Source of the DNA: Candidatus Gastranaerophilales bacterium
Lineage (GTDB): Bacteria; Cyanobacteriota; Vampirovibrionia; Gastranaerophilales; Gastranaerophilaceae
NCBI GenBank assembly: GCA_944326615.1
Contig: CALVEO010000009.1
Location: 1-49,828 of the forward strand
Length of the DNA: 49,828 nt
Reading direction: 5' to 3'
The notes under the pieces: generated by a model
Databases searched by the model: none
What the model was told of the DNA's origin: nothing
The model's input: the letters and a program-made list of their open reading frames with translations, nothing else
Part shown: positions 24,078-32,759 of the stretch, piece after piece
Layout: every line of letters starts with the position of its first letter
Position numbering within the stretch: position 1 is the stretch's first letter
Position numbers and translations under genes: made by a program

Positions 24078-25025
24078 CTAACTTTCAATCAATAAGCTTG
24101 CGCCTATGACACCTGCTGTGTTTCCGAGTTCTGCAGGAACTACTTCCACAACAGAACCTGCAACTTTCATTGCACGTTTCAAAAGAGTTTCTTTCAAGGG
24201 TTTAAGCAAGAAATCGCCCGCTTCTGCAACTCCGCCGCCGACAATAATTTTTTCAGGGTTAAGCAAGTTTACAACGCTTGCCATACCTATTCCTATATAT
24301 TCACCCATAATCGTAAAAATTCTTTGTGCAACAGGATCACCGGCTTTTGCAGCTTCGCAGACAATGTACGGAGTAATAGGGCCGCCTTCTGCCATTTCGC
24401 GGAATTTAGCGGATTTGCCGCCTTTTATATAATCGTTTGCCATTGCAACTATTGAAGGGCCTGATGCAAAAGCTTCCAAACATCCTGTATCACCGCAGCC
24501 GCATAAAGGTCCGTCATTCATCTGGAGTTTGATATGACCTATTTCGCCCGCCGCATTTGAAGCACCTCTGACAAGTTTTCCGTTAACAATCAAACCCGAA
24601 CCGATACCTGTGCCGACGGTAATACAAATTAGATTTTCACATCCTCTGCCTGCGCCGTAATTGAGTTCACCGAGTGCCGCACATCTTACATCGTTGTCAA
24701 CACGTGTCGGGACATGGAATTCGTCTTCAATAAGTTTTGCAATAGGAACTTCTACCCACCCGGGAATATTCGGGGCATTTCTGACTATCCCTGCTTTATA
24801 GTCAACCTGACCGGGAAAACCAAAGCCTATTCCTTCAATATCTTTTGTTGAAAGTTTTGTTTCCTTAAGCAGGTCATATATTGCCTGTTTAATATTTTCA
24901 ACTGTATATTCATAACCCATTTCCGCACGTGTCGGAACAGAATTTGAATACTTAATTTCTCCTCTGTCATTTACAAGTGCTATTTTAACGTTTGTTCCGC
25001 CTACATCTATACCAATTCTATTCAT
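24078..25025 (-). CDS. glk: ROK-family glucokinase
   Basis: ATP-dependent glucose phosphorylation at the start of glycolysis. GIDVGGTNVKIAL is the phosphate-binding motif. VDNDVRCAALGE carries the catalytic Asp, and CGCGDTGCLEAFASG is the ROK zinc signature. GGGVAEAGD occurs near the C-terminus. I set the start at ATG 25025, with GGGAG upstream; a start seven codons earlier overlaps that site. With the PPi-type phosphofructokinase gene at 40747 it suggests a sugar-fermenting metabolism. Some ROK proteins act on other sugars, so the substrate is inferred. Confidence 0.88.
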   Translation of the reverse strand: MNRIGIDVGGTNVKIALVNDRGEIKYSNSVPTRAEMGYEYTVENIKQAIYDLLKETKLSTKDIEGIGFGFPGQVDYKAGIVRNAPNIPGWVEVPIAKLIEDEFHVPTRVDNDVRCAALGELNYGAGRGCENLICITVGTGIGSGLIVNGKLVRGASNAAGEIGHIKLQMNDGPLCGCGDTGCLEAFASGPSIVAMANDYIKGGKSAKFREMAEGGPITPYIVCEAAKAGDPVAQRIFTIMGEYIGIGMASVVNLLNPEKIIVGGGVAEAGDFLLKPLKETLLKRAMKVAGSVVEVVPAELGNTAGVIGASLLIES

Positions 25026-25076
25026 AATTAATTTCTCCCTTTTCATCCGGCTGTTATTATTATATTACAAATAATT

Positions 25077-25526
25077 TTATTTACGCAAAGAATTCATAAA
25101 ATCCAGAACATAGAATGTTAAAAATCCTGTAAATGCATTAATAGTAGCGCTCAGCACACCCATAAAAACAGAAATCACAACAAGAATAAAAAAACTTGCA
25201 TTACCGAGCATCAGACCGACACCATAATTGGCAGCAAGATGAAAAAACTTCATCAAAATAACCGAAACCGGTACATATACAATTGAAAATCCCAGATAAG
25301 AAATAAACCCTGCTAAAGCCCCTACAATCACACTGTCTTTAATAGAAGAAAGCGACAAACACCCGTACTTAACCAAAATCCATATTACAAGAGGCGCCAC
25401 AAAACATAACAAAAATACAAAAGAAATTGCACCTGCATAAGGTATTAAAGTTACAACCCCGAGCAAAAGCCCGAAAAATATACTCAAAATAGCAATCTGT
25501 CTTAAAAGTATATAATTTATGTTCAT
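25077..25526 (-). CDS. Integral membrane protein, about four TM segments (149 aa)
   Basis: No family is recognised. Hydrophobic segments lie around residues 8-30, 34-52, 64-92 and 105-140, with few charges; Gly and Ala are frequent. No conserved catalytic residue stands out. It sits between glucokinase and a matrixin-like protease on the same strand with short gaps. Confidence 0.65.
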   Translation of the reverse strand: MNINYILLRQIAILSIFFGLLLGVVTLIPYAGAISFVFLLCFVAPLVIWILVKYGCLSLSSIKDSVIVGALAGFISYLGFSIVYVPVSVILMKFFHLAANYGVGLMLGNASFFILVVISVFMGVLSATINAFTGFLTFYVLDFMNSLRK

Positions 25527-25557
25527 ATAATATATTATATCACAAATAAGTCAAAAT

Positions 25558-26952
25558 TTATTTATACGTAAGAGTAATAGGCGGGTTTTCAGGGAAATAT
25601 TGTTTTGCTTTTTGTGCAAGAAATTTTAACTCATTATAATTTTTTTCATGCACATAAATGTTTCCAAGTATTGAATACATATTATAAGTTTTCGGGTAAC
25701 GTCTTAAAATTGACTGAGCGAAATTTTTTGCTTTTTCATAATTTCCTGTGTCATAATAAATTTGGGCAGCCAAAGGCGCCATATCAGGATCATTAGTTAA
25801 ATTATAAGCCTTTAATGCATAATTCAATGCATCATTATATTTATCCATGTTCTTATAAGAAAGTGCAATCTTATAATAAATTGAAGCTTTTGCTTTTGTA
25901 TTATATACCTGAGGAATTAATTTTTTATAACTTTTTATGGCTGCTTCATAGTTTTTTTGTGCATAATAAAGTTCAGCAATGGCTCCGACCCTATCTTTTG
26001 ACTCTTTTGAAAGTTCTATATCTTGTTTTGTATAATTCAATTCTCTTGCTAACCTGCTGTCATAATCACCCAAAATTTCATCAGCCTGCACTAATTTTGT
26101 CTTTGCTTCTTTAGAAAATTCTTTGTTAGATATATCCGGAACTATTGAATATAAAAGCCTGAGAGTATTAATATCACCTCTGCTGATATCTCCTTTAAAA
26201 TTTCTTGAAACAGGATACATTATATCGGCGGGATTTATACTATGCCCTCTTATTCCAAGAGAGTGCCCTATTTCATGCTTTGCATTATAACGCATTATTT
26301 TAGGTTTAATATATTTATTATTTGTACCATAGACTGCAAATACTATTTCAGAATATTTTAGTTGATTATTGACAATTTTAATAGCGCTGTGTCCGCCTGT
26401 CATTAAACCGTTTTTTATATCTCTGTCATAACTTTTATCAAATTTACATCTTATATCAGCATAATCTTCAGACTCTGTATATATAAATCTAAAATAATTT
26501 CCGCTTGCTTTTTTCCATGCATCAAAAGCTTTGTTCACTTCTTTATAAAAATAATCAGGCAGTCCAGGGTCTTTTTCAATATAAACCCTGAGCGGGAAAG
26601 TCTCCGGATTCCAGCGTATAAGCTGTCCAATGGTAACTGCTCTCTCGATATAATTTCCCGGATAATTTATGTCTATACTTTCAATATCCGGTTTGATATC
26701 CGAAGTAAAATCAATACTTTCCTTATTATCGATGTCTTGTTTTGTTTCTAAATGAATATTTTTATTTTCCGAAACATTTTTCTTTATATCAGAATCTTTA
26801 TTTGTAATTTTTTGTTCAACAGCAGATTTTGGCGAACCTAATGTGCCTGTAGAAATTGTTGATATGTCCCATTTATTGTCATAAAAATTACATAATGACA
26901 AAATTATATGCAAAATTAAAATAATAGCAGCTAATCTTATTAAATATTTCAC
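25558..26952 (-). CDS. Membrane-anchored matrixin-like metalloprotease with C-terminal TPRs
   Basis: Residues 4-20 form a membrane anchor or uncleaved signal. A Lys/Asp-rich linker follows, then a metzincin domain (about 105-265) with HEIGHSLGIRGHS (226-238) and the Met-turn DIMYP (243-247). The zinc motif reads HExxHxxGxxGH, with one residue more than the classical HExxHxxGxxH; bacterial matrixin-like proteins with this GHS variant are known to me. Residues 275-450 are TPR-like helix pairs (YYAQKNYEAAIKSYKKLI, YYDTGNYEKAKNFAQ). An extracytoplasmic protease docked through TPRs is a reasonable inference. The end overlaps the ruvC start by four bases... in transcription order ruvC lies upstream and ends 3' into this gene's start. 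Confidence 0.82.
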   Translation of the reverse strand: MKYLIRLAAIILILHIILSLCNFYDNKWDISTISTGTLGSPKSAVEQKITNKDSDIKKNVSENKNIHLETKQDIDNKESIDFTSDIKPDIESIDINYPGNYIERAVTIGQLIRWNPETFPLRVYIEKDPGLPDYFYKEVNKAFDAWKKASGNYFRFIYTESEDYADIRCKFDKSYDRDIKNGLMTGGHSAIKIVNNQLKYSEIVFAVYGTNNKYIKPKIMRYNAKHEIGHSLGIRGHSINPADIMYPVSRNFKGDISRGDINTLRLLYSIVPDISNKEFSKEAKTKLVQADEILGDYDSRLARELNYTKQDIELSKESKDRVGAIAELYYAQKNYEAAIKSYKKLIPQVYNTKAKASIYYKIALSYKNMDKYNDALNYALKAYNLTNDPDMAPLAAQIYYDTGNYEKAKNFAQSILRRYPKTYNMYSILGNIYVHEKNYNELKFLAQKAKQYFPENPPITLTYK

Positions 26953-27419
26953 AGTTTTGACCTCGTATGACAGATTGCAATCGCTATGGAATCCACAGTA
27001 TCATCAAGTTTTGGCAGATTTTCAACACCGAGAGAAATTTTTACCATCTGCTCAACTTCCTTTTTATCCGCGCGTCCGTAACCCGTTAAAACCTGCTTAA
27101 CCTCCATTGGTGTATATTCAAAAATAGGTATTTTATGTTGTTCAAGAACAGTTAAAATCACTCCTCGTGCATGCGCAACCGGCATTACAGTCGTTCTGTT
27201 TCTAAAGAAAAAAAGTTTTTCAATAGCCGCACAGTCAGGTTCGTATTTTTCGACAATTGTTGTCATATCTTCAAAAATTTCCACAAGCCTTGAAGACTCT
27301 CTTGCCCCCTTTTCGGTTTGGATTGACCCTGAATGCAAAAGAAAAGATTTTTCACCGTCATAATCCACGATTGAATAACCAACAATACCAAGGCCAGGAT
27401 CTATACCTAAAATCTTCAT
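26949..27419 (-). CDS. ruvC: Crossover junction endodeoxyribonuclease RuvC
   Basis: Holliday-junction resolvase. The acidic tetrad is intact: Asp7 in ILGIDPGL, Glu67 in AAIEKLFFFRN, and Asp140/Asp143 in DDTVDSIAIAICH. 156 residues is standard. The C-terminus overlaps the start of the matrixin gene by four bases, so the two are coupled. A TATAAT box with extended TGC lies six bases before the ATG, suggesting a leaderless transcript. Confidence 0.96.
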   Translation of the reverse strand: MKILGIDPGLGIVGYSIVDYDGEKSFLLHSGSIQTEKGARESSRLVEIFEDMTTIVEKYEPDCAAIEKLFFFRNRTTVMPVAHARGVILTVLEQHKIPIFEYTPMEVKQVLTGYGRADKKEVEQMVKISLGVENLPKLDDTVDSIAIAICHTRSKL

Positions 27420-27425
27420 AAAATT

Positions 27426-27431
27426 ATTATA
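27426..27431 (-). promoter_or_regulatory. Extended -10 of ruvC, leaderless candidate
   Basis: The minus strand reads TGC TATAAT, six bases before the ATG at 27419; no matching -35. Confidence 0.45.
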
Positions 27432-27439
27432 GCACAGTT

Positions 27440-27658
27440 TTATTGTGCAGCCATATTATTAAGTTTTTCCTGAATATAATGAATATCTTTTTCAATATCA
27501 AGAATTATTATTTTGAGAGAATTCATAACAGAAGACATATCGTCAGATGTTATAGAGTCAAAATCTGCATTAGCAATAAGAACAATGAGACATTTAAAAT
27601 CATATATTTTACAAATCAGATTTTCAATTTTTTCCTCAATAGTTTTTTCCTTAGGCAT
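27440..27658 (-). CDS. Small helical protein of unknown function (72 aa)
   Basis: Not recognised. An acidic, helix-rich sequence with SDDMSSVMNSLKIIILDIEKD and a Cys at residue 16. AAGGAT precedes the ATG. It has its own promoter at 27708-27736, divergent from a small HTH-like gene. It ends 20 bases before the ruvC start. Confidence 0.6.
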   Translation of the reverse strand: MPKEKTIEEKIENLICKIYDFKCLIVLIANADFDSITSDDMSSVMNSLKIIILDIEKDIHYIQEKLNNMAAQ

Positions 27659-27707
27659 AATAAAATCCTTAACATTTATTTAGTTATATTAAACAATATT
27701 TGATATA

Positions 27708-27736
27708 AATATAGTATATATAATAATAATTGTCAA
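27708..27736 (-). promoter_or_regulatory. Promoter of the 72-residue gene at 27440
   Basis: On the minus strand, TTGACA (27731-27736), a 17-base spacer and TATATT (27708-27713). The leader is about 43 bases. Confidence 0.55.
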
Positions 27737-27755
27737 CATTTAGATATACTGTACA

Positions 27756-27974
27756 ATGTTGATTATGTTGGATATACGAGCTGAAATAAAATCATACATT
27801 GCGCGAAGTGGTACATCGTTAAATAAAGTAATTAAAATATTAAATGCAGAGCAGACTTTAAAAACCGGGGTCAGCAATATCTCATTGAAAATGAAAAAAG
27901 GCACAATTACGTTTAATGAAGCTCAATATATCCTTGACCACCTCGGCTACAAATTCACTATCGAAAGAAAATAG
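27756..27974 (+). CDS. Small HTH-like DNA-binding protein
   Basis: A 72-residue protein (69 if it starts at ATG 27765). LDIRAEIKSYIARSGTSLNKV, then VSNISLKMKKGTITFNEAQYILDHLGY, matches a small lambda-repressor-like HTH family common in gut Firmicutes, often misnamed in databases. Probable DNA binder; target unknown. No ribosome site. It is divergent from the 72-residue gene at 27440 and may control that promoter. Confidence 0.6.
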   Translation: MLIMLDIRAEIKSYIARSGTSLNKVIKILNAEQTLKTGVSNISLKMKKGTITFNEAQYILDHLGYKFTIERK

Positions 27975-28002
27975 TTTTAATTTGCATATATATATTATTT
28001 TT

Positions 28003-28575
28003 TCAACCCTTTAGCTTCCTTGCAAGCGACAAGCCTGCAGGTAAAGGCAATATAACATTTTCATAATTCGAATTTAAATTTATTGCATCAATAAAGGGCT
28101 TACATTTTGTTTCGTGAGACAAAACATTATCACAAGCAATTATCCCGCCTTTTTTTAAATGCTTGTCTATAAATTCAAAATACTTTATATATTCTGATTT
28201 GTTGGCATCAACAAATGCAAAATCAATTTCAAAATCATCACTCAAGTATTCAAGATGCATTAAGGCAGAACCCTTCAGTGTTGTTATAACATCTGAAACA
28301 TCACAAGTTTTAAAATTCTCTTTAGCTACATCAAGGCGTTTATCGTAAAATTCTATAGTTGTCAGATGCCCGCCGTTTTCTTTAACGGCTTTGCCAAGCC
28401 AAATGCCTGAATAGCCGTTTGATGTGCCAATTTCCAAAACATTTTTTGAACCTTCAGCCTTTATTAATGTATACAAAAATTCACCTGTAACACGTGCGAT
28501 ATTCCAAAACTGTTTCTGTGTCGATTCAAGTGAATGAAGGACATCTTCGGTTTTATCATCAAAATATTTTATCAT
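28003..28575 (-). CDS. SAM-dependent O-methyltransferase (COMT/family 3 type)
   Basis: Class I methyltransferase. VLEIGTSNGYSGIWLG (about residues 46-61) is the SAM-binding motif I, FAFVDANKSEY is the metal-binding acidic region, and GGIIACDNVLSHE follows. At 190 residues it matches small caffeoyl-CoA/catechol-like O-methyltransferases. The natural substrate cannot be deduced. AAAGG lies upstream. It follows the secreted beta-propeller gene on the same strand 20 bases away. Confidence 0.88.
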   Translation of the reverse strand: MIKYFDDKTEDVLHSLESTQKQFWNIARVTGEFLYTLIKAEGSKNVLEIGTSNGYSGIWLGKAVKENGGHLTTIEFYDKRLDVAKENFKTCDVSDVITTLKGSALMHLEYLSDDFEIDFAFVDANKSEYIKYFEFIDKHLKKGGIIACDNVLSHETKCKPFIDAINLNSNYENVILPLPAGLSLARKLKG

Positions 28576-28595
28576 TATTTCTGCCTTTAAAAAAT

Positions 28596-30059
28596 TTATT
28601 TATTAATCTTTTTAACTTTTTCTGTTACAACAATTGCATTTGCCGGAATATCAATTGGAATTGTTTTAATAACCTTATTTGTTCCAAGATCAAATACTGT
28701 ATATAAAGAAGCTTTTGTATCTGTTATGAGAGCAATATTTGTGTTATCAATCTGGTTAATCTTTGTTGAAAACCCGTTTGTATTAAGGTAAATTGTATCT
28801 GTTAACAAATCTTTTTTTGCATCAATCACCTGAATTGAATTATCGCCTGCACCAAGAACATAAACTCTGTCATGGAAAACAAGCATATCAATAGGTTTTT
28901 CACAGATTTCAACTTCCGCCATAAGCCCGATAGTTTCATAATCTATAATTGCTATTCTGTTTTTTGTTCTGCTTGTTATATAAATTTTGTCATTTGTATA
29001 AACAATTTTCGAAACATTCGGAAATTTGCCTATTTCTTTCAAAAGATAGTTATTATCAAGTTCAATTGCCCAGATATCACGTGTTTTTTTATCGTAATAA
29101 AACAGCTTGTTCCCGTCTTCGGACAAATAAAGTTTTTCGCACATGCCTGTAATCTTAATCTGTTTTGAAAGCGTCATAGTCTCAAGGTTTATGACATATA
29201 TACTTGAATCTACAGGGCTTGAAACGTATGCAATATTTTTTACTTTATCAATAACAATTTCATCAGGCTGTGTTTTTGTATAAATTTGTTTAATTATCTG
29301 ATCATCAGCAAGCGATATAACATCAACAGAAGGTTTGTCATAAGCTGTTACAAGCAAAAACTGATCATTATATGCTTTCATATCAATCGGAACATTTGTC
29401 TGTGCAAGAGAATATTCAGGAGTCTTTGCACCTAAATTTAATACCTGAATATTTTTTGAATAAGGGGATGAAACATAAAAACTCTTGTTCTTTAACTGCG
29501 GAATCTGCGAAAGAGTTTTCAAAGTAGAGCCTGAAAGCTGCGTTACAACAGGTTTTGAATTTTCAACCCTGATACCGGGATCATTTACTGTTTTTATCTC
29601 AAGATTACCGACAATTGCCTTTAAATTCTCAGGAATTACAAGCCCTCTGGGGACAAGCATATCCTGAGGCAAAAGCCCCGTTCTCAATTCCTGCGGCGGA
29701 TTTGCCATTTTAAAAATTGTTTTATTTCCGTTTGTATCTGTCAAAACTTTTAATAGAACAAAGTCGTTATTTAAAATTACAATATTAGGCTTTTCAGCAA
29801 GAGTTTTTCCTGACGGAAAAGTCTGTTTCACCGCAAGTTTTTCAGGGGTTAAAATTTTTGCAGGAAACAGAGGCAGATAAATCGTATTGTCAGGCAGAAT
29901 AATCACCCCGTCAAATCTGAAAGTAGTCTTAGGGAAATCATTGCTTATAAAATCCTGCACATTATCAGGAATTTTAGCCGCAAATACAGGAGCCGCAAAT
30001 ACAAGTATTAGTGATACTGTTAAAAGTAATTTAACTGTCCTGTTTTTAATACTTTTCAT
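28596..30059 (-). CDS. Secreted YVTN-type beta-propeller protein
   Basis: A signal peptide occupies residues 1-28 (LLLTVSLILVFAAPVFA, cleavage after AFA/VFA). From about residue 190 the sequence consists of blade-like repeats such as VDVISLADDQIIKQI, IYVINLETMTLSKQI, IAIIDYETIGLMAEV and IQVIDAKKDLLTDTI, typical of YVTN/NHL-like propellers. The N-terminal 160 residues are a separate domain rich in Pro and Leu. It probably acts as an extracytoplasmic binding platform. The ATG overlaps the dnaJ stop (TAATG), so it is coupled to the chaperone operon. Confidence 0.8.
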   Translation of the reverse strand: MKSIKNRTVKLLLTVSLILVFAAPVFAAKIPDNVQDFISNDFPKTTFRFDGVIILPDNTIYLPLFPAKILTPEKLAVKQTFPSGKTLAEKPNIVILNNDFVLLKVLTDTNGNKTIFKMANPPQELRTGLLPQDMLVPRGLVIPENLKAIVGNLEIKTVNDPGIRVENSKPVVTQLSGSTLKTLSQIPQLKNKSFYVSSPYSKNIQVLNLGAKTPEYSLAQTNVPIDMKAYNDQFLLVTAYDKPSVDVISLADDQIIKQIYTKTQPDEIVIDKVKNIAYVSSPVDSSIYVINLETMTLSKQIKITGMCEKLYLSEDGNKLFYYDKKTRDIWAIELDNNYLLKEIGKFPNVSKIVYTNDKIYITSRTKNRIAIIDYETIGLMAEVEICEKPIDMLVFHDRVYVLGAGDNSIQVIDAKKDLLTDTIYLNTNGFSTKINQIDNTNIALITDTKASLYTVFDLGTNKVIKTIPIDIPANAIVVTEKVKKINK

Positions 30060-31189
30060 TACTGAAATACTCCCTTTACCTTATCCATTATGGAAGACTG
30101 CTGTACGGGCTTTTTATTTTTTTGGATTTCATATAACCTTCTGTATAAATTTCTTTCTTCATCAGAAAGCTTAAGAGGAGTTTTAACAGCGACTATTACA
30201 ATATGGTCTCCTCTTTGTGAAGGTCTTGCAATATATGGGACACCTGCACCTTTTATTTTTATTGAATTACCGCTTTGAACACCTGCCTGCACTGTAATTT
30301 TCTGTTCTCCGTCAAGAGTTTTAACAATAACTTCATCGCCAAGAGCTGCCTGTGCCTGAGTAACATCAAGTCTGGAGTATACGTCATTTCCTTCGCGTTT
30401 AAAATAATCAGAAGATTTTACATGCAAAACCACATACAAATCTCCTGCAGGTCCGCCGTTTGTACCTGCATCACCCTCATGTGATACGCGGATTTTAGAC
30501 ATATTGTCAACACCAGCAGGAATTTTTATATTAATTTTCTTTTCTTTTTGAATTTTTCCCTGACCTTTGCAAGCTTTGCAGGGATTTGTAATTTTTTTGC
30601 CCGCCCCATGACAGTCAGGACAAGTTACAATTTGTGCAATTGAACCAAGCGGAGTTCTCATAACCTGTTTTACCTGTCCTGAACCATGACATGTAGGACA
30701 GGTTACCGGTTTAGAACCCTTTTCTGCACCAGTTCCGTTACATGACGGACAAAGTTCAAGATGGTCAAATTTAATTTCCCGCTCACAACCAAAAACAGCC
30801 TGCTCAAATTCTATTTCAATATCAAGCCTTAAATCATCCCCTTCAACAGGAGCATTAGGATCAGGCCGTCCGCCAAAACCGAAACCTCCCATTCCGCCGA
30901 AAAATGAATTGAATATATCGTTCAAATCACCAAAACCGCCGGCAAATGGTCCGCCTGTATCAAATCCTGCATTTTTCAGCCCGTCTTCGCCATATCTGTC
31001 ATAAGTCGCACGCTTATTATCATCCATCAATGTTTCATAAGCCTTGCCCAGTTCCTTAAATTTTTCCTCCGCATCCGGAGCCTTATTTACATCGGGGTGT
31101 AAAGTCCTTGCCTTCTTTCTGAAAGCTGATTTTATCTCATCCTTGGTTGCATTCTTTGATACACCGAGTATTTCATAGTAATCTGCCAT
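30059..31189 (-). CDS. dnaJ: Chaperone DnaJ
   Basis: Type I Hsp40 cochaperone of DnaK. J domain at 1-70 with the HPD motif (LHPDVNKAP), a Gly/Phe-rich segment (about 75-110), four CxxCxGxG zinc repeats ([32 protein letters not shown]) and a C-terminal substrate-binding domain. 376 residues is normal. It lies downstream of grpE by 72 bases; dnaK is not in this window. Confidence 0.97.
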   Translation of the reverse strand: MADYYEILGVSKNATKDEIKSAFRKKARTLHPDVNKAPDAEEKFKELGKAYETLMDDNKRATYDRYGEDGLKNAGFDTGGPFAGGFGDLNDIFNSFFGGMGGFGFGGRPDPNAPVEGDDLRLDIEIEFEQAVFGCEREIKFDHLELCPSCNGTGAEKGSKPVTCPTCHGSGQVKQVMRTPLGSIAQIVTCPDCHGAGKKITNPCKACKGQGKIQKEKKINIKIPAGVDNMSKIRVSHEGDAGTNGGPAGDLYVVLHVKSSDYFKREGNDVYSRLDVTQAQAALGDEVIVKTLDGEQKITVQAGVQSGNSIKIKGAGVPYIARPSQRGDHIVIVAVKTPLKLSDEERNLYRRLYEIQKNKKPVQQSSIMDKVKGVFQ

Positions 31190-31261
31190 TTATTTTAAAT
31201 TCTTCCCTATTCTGTATCTTTAATCTTATTTTATCATGTAAATCCTCAAGGACAAAAATTT

Positions 31262-31837
31262 TTAACCCTCTGCAGTTGCTACATTAACAAGCGCGGGTCT
31301 TAAAACTTTATCGCCCATTTTATAGCCTTTTTGGAGTTCATTTATTATTGTATGTTCAGGGTGTTCGGATGTGGGAGTCTGCATAACCGCATCATGAAAA
31401 TTAGGGTCAAAAGGCTTGCCCTCTGTTTCAATAACTTCAAGCCCGAGTTTTGCCAGAGCATCAAACACCTGCTTATGAACAAGATCAAAACTTTCTTTTA
31501 CTTTAGCGCAGTCTTCAACATTTTCAAGAGCTTTTTTGCCGCGTTCAAAATTATCAAGAACTTCAATCATCTTTTTCAATGCGTTTTCAGTACCGAATTT
31601 TAAAAGGTCTTCCCTTTCCTGAGCCTGTCTTTTGCGGTAATTGTCAAAATCAGCTGCAAGACGCAGGTACTGTTGGTTTAGTGTGTCATATTTCTGCTGT
31701 AAATCAGCAAGTCCGGAATTTGTTTCTTCTGTTGCTTCGTTTTTATTCTCAGCGGTCTGTGCAGTTTCTTCCTTAATCTCTTCGTCCAGATTTTCTGTAT
31801 TTTTGAACGGATTGTTATTATGATGTTTATGTGCCAT
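31262..31837 (-). CDS. grpE: Nucleotide exchange factor GrpE
   Basis: Exchange factor for DnaK. An acidic, disordered N-terminus (about 1-50) is followed by a long coiled coil (LQQKYDTLNQQYLRLAADFDNYRKRQ) and the C-terminal beta domain with GKPFDPNFHDAVMQ and LQKGYKMGDKVLRPALVNVA. 191 residues. GAGGTAGAGAA lies before the ATG. The order grpE-dnaJ is a common heat-shock arrangement; no CIRCE-type inverted repeat is seen upstream. Confidence 0.96.
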   Translation of the reverse strand: MAHKHHNNNPFKNTENLDEEIKEETAQTAENKNEATEETNSGLADLQQKYDTLNQQYLRLAADFDNYRKRQAQEREDLLKFGTENALKKMIEVLDNFERGKKALENVEDCAKVKESFDLVHKQVFDALAKLGLEVIETEGKPFDPNFHDAVMQTPTSEHPEHTIINELQKGYKMGDKVLRPALVNVATAEG

Positions 31838-31919
31838 TTCTCTACCTCTTAATTTTCATATAAATATATTATAATTTATCAAGATTAATTAACAACAAAA
31901 ATTTATTATTTTTTAATAA

Positions 31920-32588
31920 TTAAGAGAAATGCTTATCATTAACTAAATCGGAATACCCTTTTAACAGTGCACCGAGATAAACTGAACCGTTATGTACATA
32001 CTGGGGATTATGTAGAACTTCAGCGACAGCTTCCGTCGTTTCTACAAGATGTTTTTTGTCAAAATCGCCTTCTTTTTCAAAATAATCCTCAAAACTTTCA
32101 TAGATACCGGAGTTTTTTAAAATATCCAATTCGCCCGACATACCGGTAATATAATCAGACAAATTTTCTTCGTAAATCAAGCCATTATATGTTTCCGGCG
32201 AATAATAATGCCAGGGGTCGGTCTTAAAATCCTTCCCTTTAAATTTTGAAACTCTGTCAACCAGTCCCCGCATAAAATTAAGCACAGGCAGTGTCTGTTC
32301 AGATGCTGGAACTGATTGTCCGTTAAGCCGCGGAATAAATGTCATATCAGCATGATTATAAGTAACAGTGGTCAATTCAATATTTACAAATTTATCATCA
32401 AAATCATTTTTAAGTACAGGAAATTCCTTTACAATTTTTCTGAATTCAGACAAATCTTTATTTTCATCATCATCTGTCAGCTCCATATTCATTATATTTC
32501 GTGAAACATGAATACCTGGAGCTTCATTTGAAATTTTTGCATATCCTACATTTTTTATTCCGGTAAAGCTTAATGGGTTTATTCTCAT
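31920..32588 (-). CDS. Uncharacterised protein with N-terminal SFTG motif (222 aa)
   Basis: Not recognised. The start is at ATG 32588, because AAGGAG lies nine bases upstream; an in-frame codon 36 bases earlier is less likely. The protein begins MRINPLSFTGIKN, similar in style to the N-terminal region of the 531-residue protein at 14880. The rest is acidic and soluble-looking, with several Tyr/Asp-rich stretches (FKTDPWHYYSPETYNG) and no membrane segment. Divergent from murA. Confidence 0.6.
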   Translation of the reverse strand: MRINPLSFTGIKNVGYAKISNEAPGIHVSRNIMNMELTDDDENKDLSEFRKIVKEFPVLKNDFDDKFVNIELTTVTYNHADMTFIPRLNGQSVPASEQTLPVLNFMRGLVDRVSKFKGKDFKTDPWHYYSPETYNGLIYEENLSDYITGMSGELDILKNSGIYESFEDYFEKEGDFDKKHLVETTEAVAEVLHNPQYVHNGSVYLGALLKGYSDLVNDKHFS

Positions 32589-32759
32589 AAAAAAATATTC
32601 TCCTTTGATATGTTCATAAAACAACAGAAAAAATTTTTTAAACAGTATTTTGAAAAATTAAATTATTTTCTTTACATAATTTAACTTATTTACATCAATC
32701 AAATCTAATTGTATTATTATAAAAAGAGAAGATAATTATTTAAACAAAAGGTAAAAAAA

